Positions 34,957 to 43,531 of a DNA stretch of 64,000 nucleotides are shown here, piece after piece. Location: contig NZ_SWCJ01000010.1 in assembly GCF_005116665.1 (NCBI RefSeq), positions 1 through 64,000 of the forward strand, written 5' to 3'. How positions within the stretch are numbered: the first letter of the stretch is position 1; every line of letters starts with the position of its first letter. The notes beneath the pieces are model-generated. The model saw only the letters and a program-made list of their open reading frames with translations. It was not told the origin of the DNA and did no database searches. The translations under genes were made by a program, and so were the position numbers. Source of the DNA: Ferrimonas aestuarii. GTDB lineage: Bacteria; Pseudomonadota; Gammaproteobacteria; Enterobacterales; Shewanellaceae.

Positions 34957-36159
34957 TTATGCCAGTTTGGACTGAGCTTCGGCGGGCAGAGCCACCAGCA
35001 GCAATCCAACAAGGCTTACTGAGGCAAGCGCACTGAAGGCCGCATCTAAACTCCAGTTCGCTCCCAGCCATCCAGCTAGCAGATAGGTGACAAACCAGCA
35101 TAGGTGAGACAATGAAAAGTGAGCCGCGAACAGCGCAGGACGATCGGCATCGTCACTGTTGTCGTTGATGACCGCGCCTGCACTGGTTTGTATCAATGAG
35201 GCCCCGATGCCGAACAGTAACCATAGCGTGAGCAGTTGAGTCAGCGATGGCGGCATCAGCCCGCCAATCAATGCCGCAGTGATGATCAGGGCGCCAGCGA
35301 ACTGCACCGTACGGCAGTTTACTCGGTTGAGCCATTTAGGCAGCTGCAGTGCCACCAGCATTGAGCCTAGGCCCATGGCTGCCATTGCCGTGGCTGTGGC
35401 GCGTTCAATGTCGTCGCTGGCCAGATACTGATTGACGTAGACCACGGTATTGACGATGGCCATGGCACTGGCACTCGCCACTGCCAGATAGCCACCCCAC
35501 AAGGCTCGAAGTTCTGGAGTCTGCCAATATTGGCGAATGCCATAACTCCAGCGTCGCGCCTGTTGTGCCTTATCGCCGTTGCTCGGGCGGCTGTTGGGCA
35601 GCGTTGCCCAAAGGAGCAGCAGAGCCGAGGCAGCAAAGGTGGCCGCATCCAGTGCAAATAGCCCACGAAAGCTCATCCAGGTAAGCAAAAATCCGGCCAC
35701 CATGGGGCTAATAAGCTGCTCTAGATCGTAAGCAAGGCGACTGTAGGACAGCGCTTTTAAGTACAGTGAGCGTTCACGAACGACCAGAGGCAGCAGCGAC
35801 TGATACACCGGAGTGAACGCCGCGGCACATAAGTTAATCAGGACAATGAGCAGATACACCTGCCAAATTTCACTTACCCAAGGCAGCAGTAAAATCAGGC
35901 CTGCTCGCAGCAAGTCCATTGCCACCAGCCAAGGTTTTAAGGGCAATCGGCTCATGTAGCTCCCAATGATCGGTGCGCCAACGACATACACCACCATCTT
36001 TAGTGCCAGCGCGGTGCCAAGCACCCAGCCCGCGTTGTCACCGGCGAGATCGAATGCCAGCAACGCTAAGGCGATGGTGCTGATGCCGGTGCCTGCTAAT
36101 GACAGCAGTTGGGCAGCAAACAGTTTTCGGTAACTGATGATAGAGAATGGCGAGTTCAT
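34957..36159 (-). CDS. MFS exporter
   Basis: This is a major facilitator protein of 400 residues with about 12 helices (SYRKLFAAQLLSLAGTGISTIALALLAFDL at the start). The overall pattern resembles EntS/NreB-like exporters of small molecules; the substrate is unknown. The frame is open to 36312, but the ATG at 36159 (MNSPFS) is chosen since the extra 51 residues are not membrane-protein-like and would run into the divergent LysR start. It is probably controlled by the divergent LysR gene, 91 bp away. Confidence 0.82.
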   Translation of the reverse strand: MNSPFSIISYRKLFAAQLLSLAGTGISTIALALLAFDLAGDNAGWVLGTALALKMVVYVVGAPIIGSYMSRLPLKPWLVAMDLLRAGLILLLPWVSEIWQVYLLIVLINLCAAAFTPVYQSLLPLVVRERSLYLKALSYSRLAYDLEQLISPMVAGFLLTWMSFRGLFALDAATFAASALLLLWATLPNSRPSNGDKAQQARRWSYGIRQYWQTPELRALWGGYLAVASASAMAIVNTVVYVNQYLASDDIERATATAMAAMGLGSMLVALQLPKWLNRVNCRTVQFAGALIITAALIGGLMPPSLTQLLTLWLLFGIGASLIQTSAGAVINDNSDDADRPALFAAHFSLSHLCWFVTYLLAGWLGANWSLDAAFSALASVSLVGLLLVALPAEAQSKLA

Positions 36160-36250
36160 CGACGGTGCCTTTTGGTCCTTGGTCTCTGGTTGGTTTGAGT
36201 CGTCCTTGAGTGTAAGCTGCCTATAACTACCAGTGAAATTGAACAGTTTT

Positions 36251-37213
36251 ATGACAACTATTAGTGGTATCAATTGGAAAGGGGTGGATCTGAATTTGCT
36301 GCTCAGTTTCAAGGCTCTGATGGATAAGCGCAGCGTGACCTACGCTGCGGAGCAGTTGCATCTGGGGCAGTCGGCCATGAGTTATAACCTCAATCGGTTA
36401 CGGACGCTGTTTAACGACCCGTTGTTTGAGCGTCAGGGCAACACCATGGTGCCCACTCGGCGCGCGCTGGAACTGCTTTCGCCCATAGAGCAGGTGCTGA
36501 ATGTCATTGGCACTGAGATTTTAACTCCCGCCACATTTGAGCCGCGGCAATACCAAGGCGCATTTCACATCGGTTTGAGTGATTACGCGGAGCTGGTATT
36601 CGGCCCTCTGTTGTTTGATGCCATTACTGGGGCCGCTCCCGATGCCCAACTGGTGTTCCATGCCATTGATGACAGCAATTGTCAGAGTGCATTTGATGCC
36701 GGAACGCTGGACATTGCCATCGGCAGTTTTAGTACCTTGCCGGATCAGTTGAGTCATCAGCCACTCTATCGTGAGCGGCATATGTGTCTGTTTGATAACA
36801 CCACGATGAATTATGGCTTGCCTCTGTCTCTTAAGAATTACCTCAACACCCCTCAAGCCATCATCACCAGCAGTGGCGGCTTGTCCACGCCCGTGGATGC
36901 CACACTCGCGACCAAAGGGATGCAGCGACAGGTACAGCTAGGGTCGAGCCGATTTTTAACCCTGAAGCATCTGCTCCATGGTCGTAACTTACTGTGTGTC
37001 ATGGCGGAGCTTGTGTGCCGCAGCCCATTTTTTGGAGAATCTCTGTCCATCAGTGAGCCGCCGATTGCCATTGGCGATTTTGACATTGAGCTGGTGCAAA
37101 AGCGCAGCGATGAAAGTCATCCGAGAATGGGGTGGCTGAGTGACACCCTAACCCAGTTAATTGTCGAGCATCGCCAGCAGCTATTGAATGGGGAGTTTGA
37201 GCACAAAAATTAA
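36251..37213 (+). CDS. LysR-type regulator
   Basis: The regulator has 320 residues from the ATG at 36251; a GTG six codons earlier is less likely. The winged helix GVDLNLLLSFKALMDKRSVTYAAEQLHLGQSAMSYNLNRLR is of the NodD/LeuO-like type, and the C-terminal ligand-binding domain is complete. It is divergent from the MFS exporter and so probably controls it. Its stop overlaps a possible 39-codon frame on the other strand. Confidence 0.85.
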   Translation: MTTISGINWKGVDLNLLLSFKALMDKRSVTYAAEQLHLGQSAMSYNLNRLRTLFNDPLFERQGNTMVPTRRALELLSPIEQVLNVIGTEILTPATFEPRQYQGAFHIGLSDYAELVFGPLLFDAITGAAPDAQLVFHAIDDSNCQSAFDAGTLDIAIGSFSTLPDQLSHQPLYRERHMCLFDNTTMNYGLPLSLKNYLNTPQAIITSSGGLSTPVDATLATKGMQRQVQLGSSRFLTLKHLLHGRNLLCVMAELVCRSPFFGESLSISEPPIAIGDFDIELVQKRSDESHPRMGWLSDTLTQLIVEHRQQLLNGEFEHKN

Positions 37214-37329
37214 GGCCGCTGAATCTCGAATTTGGTCGGCAAGGTGGTATGGGCGTTCTGGCCGGTGATGGCTCGCTGTCTCTTATTCGCATACTCTGCC
37301 AACGCTCGCTGACGAAGATCAGGCTCCAT
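37210..37329 (-). CDS. possible small protein or gene remnant (39 aa)
   Basis: The frame translates to a coherent, basic, helix-prone peptide (MEPDLRQRALAEYANKRQ, then FEIQRP at the end). It lies beyond the mnmC terminator and shows no ribosome site; an in-frame stop sits just upstream. It may be a small protein or the tail of a lost gene. No family is recognised. Confidence 0.3.
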   Translation of the reverse strand: MEPDLRQRALAEYANKRQRAITGQNAHTTLPTKFEIQRP

Positions 37330-37365
37330 TGCCAGTATTTAACGAGTTACCGTGGCCATGATATG

Positions 37366-37391
37366 AAAAAGGCCCCAATGGAGTTGGGACC
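37366..37391 (-). terminator. terminator of mnmC
   Basis: On the minus strand GGTCCCAA pairs with TTGGGGCC (one T:G pair) around CTCCA and is followed by TTTTT. Confidence 0.85.
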
Positions 37392-37408
37392 TCGGTAGAG
37401 AACGGCAG

Positions 37409-39427
37409 TTATTCCGTTGGCGATTTGCCCTTATCTAACCGCCGCTGCCAGAAGCGCCCCGGCAGCAGTCGCTTTAATTGAAATTCGCTCACCGGCAGTG
37501 GCTCGTCGTTCATCATTGAGGCGGTGATCTCCGCCAACAGAGGGGCACTGCAAAGTCCTCGGGAGCCAAGACCTGCGATAAGGTATAGTCCCTGCTGTGT
37601 CGGAAGTGGCTGCTTGCGATAGCTATCTGGCGAGGCTTCAATCTGCGACCAATCTGGAATTGGCCCAACCAAAGGGAAGTGATCTCGAACGGCCCCACGA
37701 ATGGCGGCGCGGCCGGTTTCATCCCAGTCTAACTCATCAATCCAAGCGTCGTTGTTGGCATCCAGACAGCCGCCAAAGCTGTTTTGCATTCGCCCTTGAA
37801 TCTCTTCTCGATCTTGCTCACGCCACTGAACATCGACACTGCCTTTCACAAAGCTGGCACCGCTGACCAGCCGGCCCTTCAATGCAGGCACCAGATAGCC
37901 ATCGGCACACAGCACGGTTTTAAGCTTTGCTGTGGTGGTGGTTGCCTTGGGAATGCTCACCTGACCTCGTACTGGCGATAGGGGGAGCGGCGCAGTTTGG
38001 GGCAGCTGTGAGGAGCGGTGGCCTTGGCAGATCACCACATTGGCGAATTCAGGCTCGATACCTTCGGCAACGGCGTGCTCACTAACCCCTTCGATGTCGT
38101 TAAAGCTCAGATGAAGTTGCCAATGACCGCTATCAAGTTGCTCAAGCTGGGTTAATTGATATTGATAGTGACAGCTGAGGTTGCCGGTGTCCTGAGCTTG
38201 AGCCAGCAGACTGGCCACGGTTTGCTTAGGTGACACCCAGCCCCCATAAGGGAAGTACAGGCCGCCACGGTTTAAGGGTAGGTCCGCAATGTGGCTGGCT
38301 TGCTCTTTAGTTACCTGGTGCACCAACTCAGTAGGAAACGGACTGTTGGCAATGCGGGCCAGTTTGTCGGCGTCTTTGGCGTTTTGGCTCAGTTGCAGTA
38401 CGCCACACCAATCAAAATCAAACGGATGGTGTTTGGCCAAGCGATTGATGCGCGCACGACTGAGGAGGTAACTCTGCTGATAGAATTGACTTAGGCCATC
38501 TTCAGCTAGGTTCATCAGTGGGTAGATGGCACCCTGGCGATTGCCAGAGGCGCCGTCGGCTGGGGCGATGTCCTCACTGAACAGGCTCACTTTTATGCCG
38601 CGCTGGCAAAGGCTCAGTGCCAACTGAGCCCCCGCAATGCCGGCACCGATGATGGCAACATCGCCGTCGAGTTCGCTGCTGCTGGCCTCTCGAGGAGTTA
38701 AGAAGCGGCCGTAAATCATCTCCCGTTTAACCCCATAGCCCACGTCTTTATTGACGCTGAAACCGGCCTCTTCCAAGCCGCGGCGAACATGACCGGCGGC
38801 GGTGAAGGTGGCGTAAGTCGCGTTAGCACGGCTTAGCCGTGCCATCTGGGCATACAGATCTCCCTGCCACATGTCGGGGTTGCGACTGGGAGTAAAACCA
38901 TCCAAAAACCAGATGTCCACCAGCCCCTGTTCGGTGGCATGGATCTGCGGCAGGGTGGTTTGTACGTCCCCAAGCCATAGGTCGACAATCACCTCTCCGT
39001 CATCCATTTCCATTCGATGACAGCCCTCGATGGGCATGGGGTAGGCGGTTTGAATTTGCGACGTGAGCTCACCGTACTGGGGCCAGAATCGATGGGCTTT
39101 GGCCAGATCCGTCGGCGTCACAGGATGTTTTTCCAGGGTGACAAAATGCAGCCGTTTGAGAGGGGCATTGGGGTGCGAGTGACGAAACTCGCGGAACGCT
39201 TGCCAGAGCACGCAGAGATTCAGGCCAGTGCCAAAACCGGTTTCCGCCACCACCAGAGTTGCCCGTTTGTGCTCGACAAAGCGATTGGGTAAGTCATTGT
39301 GCTGCATAAACACATATCGGGTTTCGTCGGCACCGTCGTCGGTGGAGAAGTAGACGTCGTCAAATTCCGGGGCCATGGGCGTGTCGGAATCACGCCAATC
39401 GATCTGAGCGGGAGCAATGGGCTTCAA
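37409..39427 (-). CDS. mnmC: bifunctional tRNA wobble-uridine modification enzyme MnmC
   Basis: The 672-residue protein matures the wobble uridine of several tRNAs. Its C-terminal FAD oxidase removes the carboxymethyl group and its N-terminal methyltransferase makes mnm5(s2)U. Visible motifs are the SAM site ETGFGTGLN (62-70), WFLDGFTPSRNPDMW, the FAD site AIIGAGIAGAQLA (about 256) and AGLGSRGLCSAPLLAE. The frame begins with TTG; residues before the first internal ATG (Met18) align with the E. coli N-terminus as remembered, so the TTG start is kept. Confidence 0.93.
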   Translation of the reverse strand: MKPIAPAQIDWRDSDTPMAPEFDDVYFSTDDGADETRYVFMQHNDLPNRFVEHKRATLVVAETGFGTGLNLCVLWQAFREFRHSHPNAPLKRLHFVTLEKHPVTPTDLAKAHRFWPQYGELTSQIQTAYPMPIEGCHRMEMDDGEVIVDLWLGDVQTTLPQIHATEQGLVDIWFLDGFTPSRNPDMWQGDLYAQMARLSRANATYATFTAAGHVRRGLEEAGFSVNKDVGYGVKREMIYGRFLTPREASSSELDGDVAIIGAGIAGAQLALSLCQRGIKVSLFSEDIAPADGASGNRQGAIYPLMNLAEDGLSQFYQQSYLLSRARINRLAKHHPFDFDWCGVLQLSQNAKDADKLARIANSPFPTELVHQVTKEQASHIADLPLNRGGLYFPYGGWVSPKQTVASLLAQAQDTGNLSCHYQYQLTQLEQLDSGHWQLHLSFNDIEGVSEHAVAEGIEPEFANVVICQGHRSSQLPQTAPLPLSPVRGQVSIPKATTTTAKLKTVLCADGYLVPALKGRLVSGASFVKGSVDVQWREQDREEIQGRMQNSFGGCLDANNDAWIDELDWDETGRAAIRGAVRDHFPLVGPIPDWSQIEASPDSYRKQPLPTQQGLYLIAGLGSRGLCSAPLLAEITASMMNDEPLPVSEFQLKRLLPGRFWQRRLDKGKSPTE

Positions 39428-39565
39428 ACTGTGGTCTCTCGAGCTTTTGTTAATGTCGTTCGTTGCGCTATTGTAACCTCTTTACAGGGAAAGCCGACCA
39501 CTTGATTCACGGAAAGGGTTTAAGATGTCGGCAATTCAACGGATCGTCAGATAGGAATTTACAGA

Positions 39566-40783
39566 ATGAAGCGAGCTGTGATCACCGGGCTGGGCATCGT
39601 TTCCAGCATTGGTAACAACGCCGAGGAAGTGACCGCTGCACTGAAAGCGGGCAAAAGTGGCCTAAGCTACTCCGATCAATTCGAAGAGCTGGGTTTACGT
39701 AGCCGAGTATGGGGCGATCTGAAGATCGATCCTGCTGAGCACATCGACCGCAAAAAGCTGCGTTTCATGGGTGATGCGGCGGCCTACGCCTACATCGCCA
39801 TGGACGAAGCCATCAAGGATGCCAACCTGAGCGACGACCAGGTCAGCAACATCCGCACTGGCATCGTTGCTGGTACCGGCGGTGCTTCTTCTCTGAACCA
39901 GGTGCAAGCGGCCGATACCCTGCGCAGCAAAGGTGTGCGTCGCGTGGGTCCGTATCTGGTGCCTCGCATCATGTCGTCAACGGCATCGGCGTGCTTGGCG
40001 ACCCCATTTAAGATCAAAGGCATCAACTACTCCATCAGTTCAGCGTGTGCCACCAGTGCTCACTGTATTGGCCACGCCGTTGAGCAGATTCAACTTGGTA
40101 AGCAAGACATTGTCTTTGCAGGTGGCTCTGAAGAGCTGCACTGGACTCTGGCCATGGGCTTTGACGGCATGGGCGCTCTGTCGACCAAGTACAACGATGA
40201 CCCAACCAAAGCCTCCCGTACCTATGACGCCGACCGTGATGGTTTTGTCATCTCCGGTGGTGGTGGCATGGTCGTAGTGGAAGAGTTGGAGCACGCTCTG
40301 GCTCGCGGTGCCAAAATCTACGGCGAAATTGTTGGCTATGGTGCCACTTCCGATGGCTATGACATGGTAGCGCCAAGTGGCGAAGGTGCGGTGCGCTGCA
40401 TGCAGATGGCTCTGGAGCAAGCCGGTGATGCCCAGGTGGATTACATCAATACTCACGGCACCAGCACTCTAGTGGGTGACACTCGTGAATTGGGTGCCAT
40501 TCAAGAGGTATTTGGCGGCAACAGCCCAGCGATCAGCGCCACTAAGGCGATGACCGGTCACGCGTTGGGCGCCGCAGGTGTGCATGAAACCATCTACAGC
40601 CTGTTGATGATGGACAACGATTTTATCGCCCCAAGCATCAACGTTGATAACTTAGATGCAGACGCCGAAGGTCTGGACATCGTTACTGCGACTCGTGAAC
40701 AAGCGCTGACCACAGTCATGAGCAACAGCTTTGGCTTTGGTGGTACCAACGCCACTTTGGTAATCCGCAAGTTCGACAAATAA
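39566..40783 (+). CDS. fabB: 3-oxoacyl-ACP synthase I FabB
   Basis: FabB condenses malonyl-ACP with growing acyl-ACP and is needed for unsaturated fatty acid synthesis. The 405-residue protein has the active-site cysteine in SACATS (Cys161) and two histidines in NTHGTST and TGHALGAAG, the Cys-His-His triad. [11 protein letters not shown] closes the fold. AGGA precedes the ATG. It is transcribed away from mnmC with 138 bp between and stands alone, ending at a strong terminator. Confidence 0.96.
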   Translation: MKRAVITGLGIVSSIGNNAEEVTAALKAGKSGLSYSDQFEELGLRSRVWGDLKIDPAEHIDRKKLRFMGDAAAYAYIAMDEAIKDANLSDDQVSNIRTGIVAGTGGASSLNQVQAADTLRSKGVRRVGPYLVPRIMSSTASACLATPFKIKGINYSISSACATSAHCIGHAVEQIQLGKQDIVFAGGSEELHWTLAMGFDGMGALSTKYNDDPTKASRTYDADRDGFVISGGGGMVVVEELEHALARGAKIYGEIVGYGATSDGYDMVAPSGEGAVRCMQMALEQAGDAQVDYINTHGTSTLVGDTRELGAIQEVFGGNSPAISATKAMTGHALGAAGVHETIYSLLMMDNDFIAPSINVDNLDADAEGLDIVTATREQALTTVMSNSFGFGGTNATLVIRKFDK

Positions 40784-40812
40784 AACGCTTTTAATCGGAT
40801 TGTTTTGCCCAA

Positions 40813-40850
40813 AACCGGGCTCTGACTTGGCGTCAGGGCCCGGTTTTTTT
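40813..40850 (+). terminator. terminator of fabB
   Basis: AACCGGGCTCTGAC pairs with GTCAGGGCCCGGTT (one T:G pair) and is followed by seven T residues. Confidence 0.93.
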
Positions 40851-40890
40851 GTTACACTGCTCGGTCTTATTGATTTGATGCGATGTAATC

Positions 40891-42027
40891 ATGTTGCAGA
40901 TCGTTGCTGACGAAAACATGCCCGCGCTGGATGCGCTATTTGGCCCCTATGCTGAGATTCACACCTATCCAGGTCGTGAGATCGGCCCTGAGCAGGTAAA
41001 AGACGCCGACATCTTGTTGGTGCGCAGTGTCACCAAGGTCGACCGCGCTTTGCTGGAGGCCGCATCCAAACTGAAGTTTGTTGGCACCGCCACCATCGGT
41101 TTTGACCACTTGGATATCGACGCCCTTAACGAGCGTGGTATTCGTTGGTCCAATGCGCCGGGGTGCAACGCCGAAGCGGTGGGGGAGTATGTGATTACCG
41201 CGCTGTTGACCTTAGCTGAGCGTGAATCGGTCGCATTAACGGGCAAAACCCTTGGCATCATCGGCGCCGGTAATACGGGGTCGGCGGTGGCCAAACGCGC
41301 TGGGGCGCTCGGCCTTAAGGTGCTGCTGTGTGACCCACCACTGGCTGAAGCCGGTGATGAGCGTGACTTTGTTGAGCTTGACGCCTTGTTGGCTCAGGCT
41401 GACCTTGTGAGTTGCCACGTGCCTTTAACTCAGTCTGGGGCGCACCCCACTTGGTATCTGTTGGATGAGTCTCGTCTGTCGAGTCTTAAGCCCGATACGT
41501 GGTTGGTGAATGCCTGTCGTGGCGAGGTGATCGACAATCGCGCCTTGATCGAAGTAAAACGGCAGCGACCGGATCTGAAACTGATTCTGGATGTGTGGGA
41601 AGGCGAGCCTAACCCCATCACTGAGTTGGTTGAACTTACGGAGATCGCCACGCCCCACATCGCCGGCTACAGTGTCGAAGCCAAACTTCGTGGTAACTGG
41701 TTGTTACTGGCGCAGCTTAAGCTGGAGCTTGGCATAGACCAGTTGCCTGCGTTTGCGCAGTTTGTACCGGCGTCTGAGCTGGCCACACTCATCATCGACG
41801 ATGGGGCGCTTAGTGGCGAACAGTGGCAACGGCTGGCAGCCAGAGTGGCTCGGTTGGTGTACGATATTGACGCAGAAGATCGCCGCTTTCGAAATTGGCA
41901 CACTCAAGAGGGTGGCTTTGATAAACAGCGCAAGGCGCATCTAAATCGACGAGAATTTTTATCCCTAGCCATTGCCAGCGAACAGAGGCAATGGCAATCC
42001 CTTGGTTTTGAATCAAAGAGAGTTTGA
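40891..42027 (+). CDS. pdxB: erythronate-4-phosphate dehydrogenase PdxB
   Basis: PdxB oxidises 4-phosphoerythronate in the pyridoxal 5'-phosphate pathway. The 378-residue protein is a D-2-hydroxyacid dehydrogenase. It shows VADENMPALDALFG at the start, VGTATIGFDHLD, the NAD site LGIIGAGNTGSAVA, the catalytic segment LVNACRGEVIDNRAL and TPHIAGYSVEAK. Its C-terminal dimerisation domain is complete. asd starts 3 bp after the stop, so the two are likely cotranscribed. Confidence 0.95.
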   Translation: MLQIVADENMPALDALFGPYAEIHTYPGREIGPEQVKDADILLVRSVTKVDRALLEAASKLKFVGTATIGFDHLDIDALNERGIRWSNAPGCNAEAVGEYVITALLTLAERESVALTGKTLGIIGAGNTGSAVAKRAGALGLKVLLCDPPLAEAGDERDFVELDALLAQADLVSCHVPLTQSGAHPTWYLLDESRLSSLKPDTWLVNACRGEVIDNRALIEVKRQRPDLKLILDVWEGEPNPITELVELTEIATPHIAGYSVEAKLRGNWLLLAQLKLELGIDQLPAFAQFVPASELATLIIDDGALSGEQWQRLAARVARLVYDIDAEDRRFRNWHTQEGGFDKQRKAHLNRREFLSLAIASEQRQWQSLGFESKRV

Positions 42028-42030
42028 CCC

Positions 42031-43047
42031 ATGGCACAGGCATTTAATGTCGCAATCCTAGGCGCTTCTGGCGCCGTTGGCGAAAGCCTAATTGAGATCC
42101 TGGAAGCGCGTAACTTCCCGGTGAATGAGATCTTCCCACTGGCCAGTGCCAAGAGTGCCGGAAATACGGTGAGCTTTAAGGGGAAAAACGTTCGCATTCA
42201 GAATGTGGAAGAGTTTGATTGGTCTACCGTGGAGATCGCATTTTTCTCTGCCGGTGGCAGCGTGTCTGAGAAATGGGCGCCGATCGCCGCCGATGCTGGA
42301 TGTGTGGTGATCGACAACACCTCCCACTTCCGCAATGACCCAGACATTCCTCTGGTGGTGCCTGAGATCAACCCTCATGCGCTGGCGGATTTCCGCAATC
42401 GCAACATCATTGCGAACCCGAACTGCTCCACCATCCAGATGTTGGTGGCACTGGCTCCGATTCATCAGCACTACGGCATTGAGCGCATCAATGTTTGCAC
42501 CTATCAGTCAGTATCTGGCGCAGGTCGCAGTGCCATTGAAGCGCTGGCCAAACAGTGCGCCCAGTTGCTAAATGGCCTGCCGGTGAAAGACGATTACTTT
42601 GGCCAGCAGATGGCGTTTAACTGCCTGCCGAAAATTGATGACTTCATGGACAACGGCTTCACCAAAGAAGAGATGAAGATGGTATGGGAAACCCAGAAAA
42701 TTCTGGGCGATGCCAGCATTCAGGTGAACGCAACGGCAGTTCGTGTGCCGGTGTTCCACGGTCACGGCGAAGCGGTGCACCTGGAGACTCGCCAACCAAC
42801 CTCCGTTGATGAAGTTAAAGCTTTGCTGGCCAATGCCCCTGGGGTTGAGCTGATGGACGCCGATGCGGACTACCCAACGCAGGTGGGTCATGCGACGGGC
42901 AAAGATGAGGTGTTTGTTGGCCGTATCCGTCAGGATCTGACCCACCCTTGTGGCCTTAACATGTGGGTGGTTGCCGACAACATCCGTAAGGGCGCCGCGC
43001 TTAACGCCGTGCAGATTGCGGAAACTCTGATTGCCGATTACCTGTAA
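42031..43047 (+). CDS. asd: aspartate-semialdehyde dehydrogenase
   Basis: The 338-residue protein reduces aspartyl phosphate to aspartate semialdehyde for lysine, threonine, methionine and cell-wall diaminopimelate. It has the NADP site ILGASGAVGESL, the catalytic cysteine in NPNCSTIQM (Cys132) and the QSVSGAG and GHGEAVHLE segments. It belongs to the Usg/type-II branch, but because Cys132 is kept it should be an active enzyme and not an inactive Usg homologue. Confidence 0.92.
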   Translation: MAQAFNVAILGASGAVGESLIEILEARNFPVNEIFPLASAKSAGNTVSFKGKNVRIQNVEEFDWSTVEIAFFSAGGSVSEKWAPIAADAGCVVIDNTSHFRNDPDIPLVVPEINPHALADFRNRNIIANPNCSTIQMLVALAPIHQHYGIERINVCTYQSVSGAGRSAIEALAKQCAQLLNGLPVKDDYFGQQMAFNCLPKIDDFMDNGFTKEEMKMVWETQKILGDASIQVNATAVRVPVFHGHGEAVHLETRQPTSVDEVKALLANAPGVELMDADADYPTQVGHATGKDEVFVGRIRQDLTHPCGLNMWVVADNIRKGAALNAVQIAETLIADYL

Positions 43048-43070
43048 TTAACGCATTGAGTGAATTAAAA

Positions 43071-43107
43071 AATCCGAGTGGGGAAACCCGCTCGGATTTT
43101 TTTGTCT
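43071..43107 (+). terminator. terminator of pdxB-asd
   Basis: ATCCGAGTGGG pairs with CCCGCTCGGAT (one T:G pair) around GAAA and is followed by T7. Confidence 0.93.
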
Positions 43108-43121
43108 GTGGGTTGGTGTTG

Positions 43122-43256
43122 CTATTCGTACCTGAGCGTCATCGCTGGGCGCGCGCTGGAGGCCAAATAGGCCAGTGCAGAAACGGTGAGTACGGTCACC
43201 AGTAGCTCTGGCTGGCGTTTATTGATAATGGCCACGGCGTCACTGAACAGGCCAAA
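43122..43256 (-). pseudogene. remnant of an ABC-transporter permease (FtsX/MacB type), C-terminus only
   Basis: On the minus strand the frame reads about 45 codons, including PELLVTVLTVSALAYLASSARPAMTLRYE and a stop. The ending ARPAMALRYE-like is typical of FtsX/MacB-type permeases. There is no start region; the reading breaks at about 43257, where a kinase fragment on the other strand begins. Confidence 0.65.
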
Positions 43257-43412
43257 TCGCGTTTGTTCGTCCCTTTCTTCACAACCAAAGCTGGAGGCTC
43301 CGGCATTGGCTTAAGTTTGGCCAAACAGATTATGTTGTCACACGGGGGAAACATTGAAGTTGAATCAGCGCCAGAACAGGGTTTTGAAGCGATTCTCAGA
43401 TTTAACTCATAG
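43257..43412 (+). pseudogene. remnant of a sensor histidine kinase, C-terminus only
   Basis: The plus-strand frame gives LFVPFFTTKAGGSGIGLSLAKQI, then HGGNIEVESAPEQG and a stop at 43412. This is the F and G2 box end of a HATPase_c domain. No dimerisation domain or start remains. It is back to back with the permease remnant, as if two divergent genes had lost their 5' parts in one deletion. Confidence 0.8.
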
Positions 43413-43531
43413 GTCGCATCTTAAGGCGTGAAGGGCGCTTGCGGGTGTTGTCTTTGCCAAAGTTAAGATATAGTGTTGAATTTGCTCTAGTAACAACTAC
43501 TACACGATAAAGTTTGAAGCAGGCCTGCAGA

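Noticed and set aside
39490..39515. FadR site upstream of fabB
   Set aside because: Only one half (TGGTC on the minus strand) agrees; the second half is GCTTT in place of GACCA.
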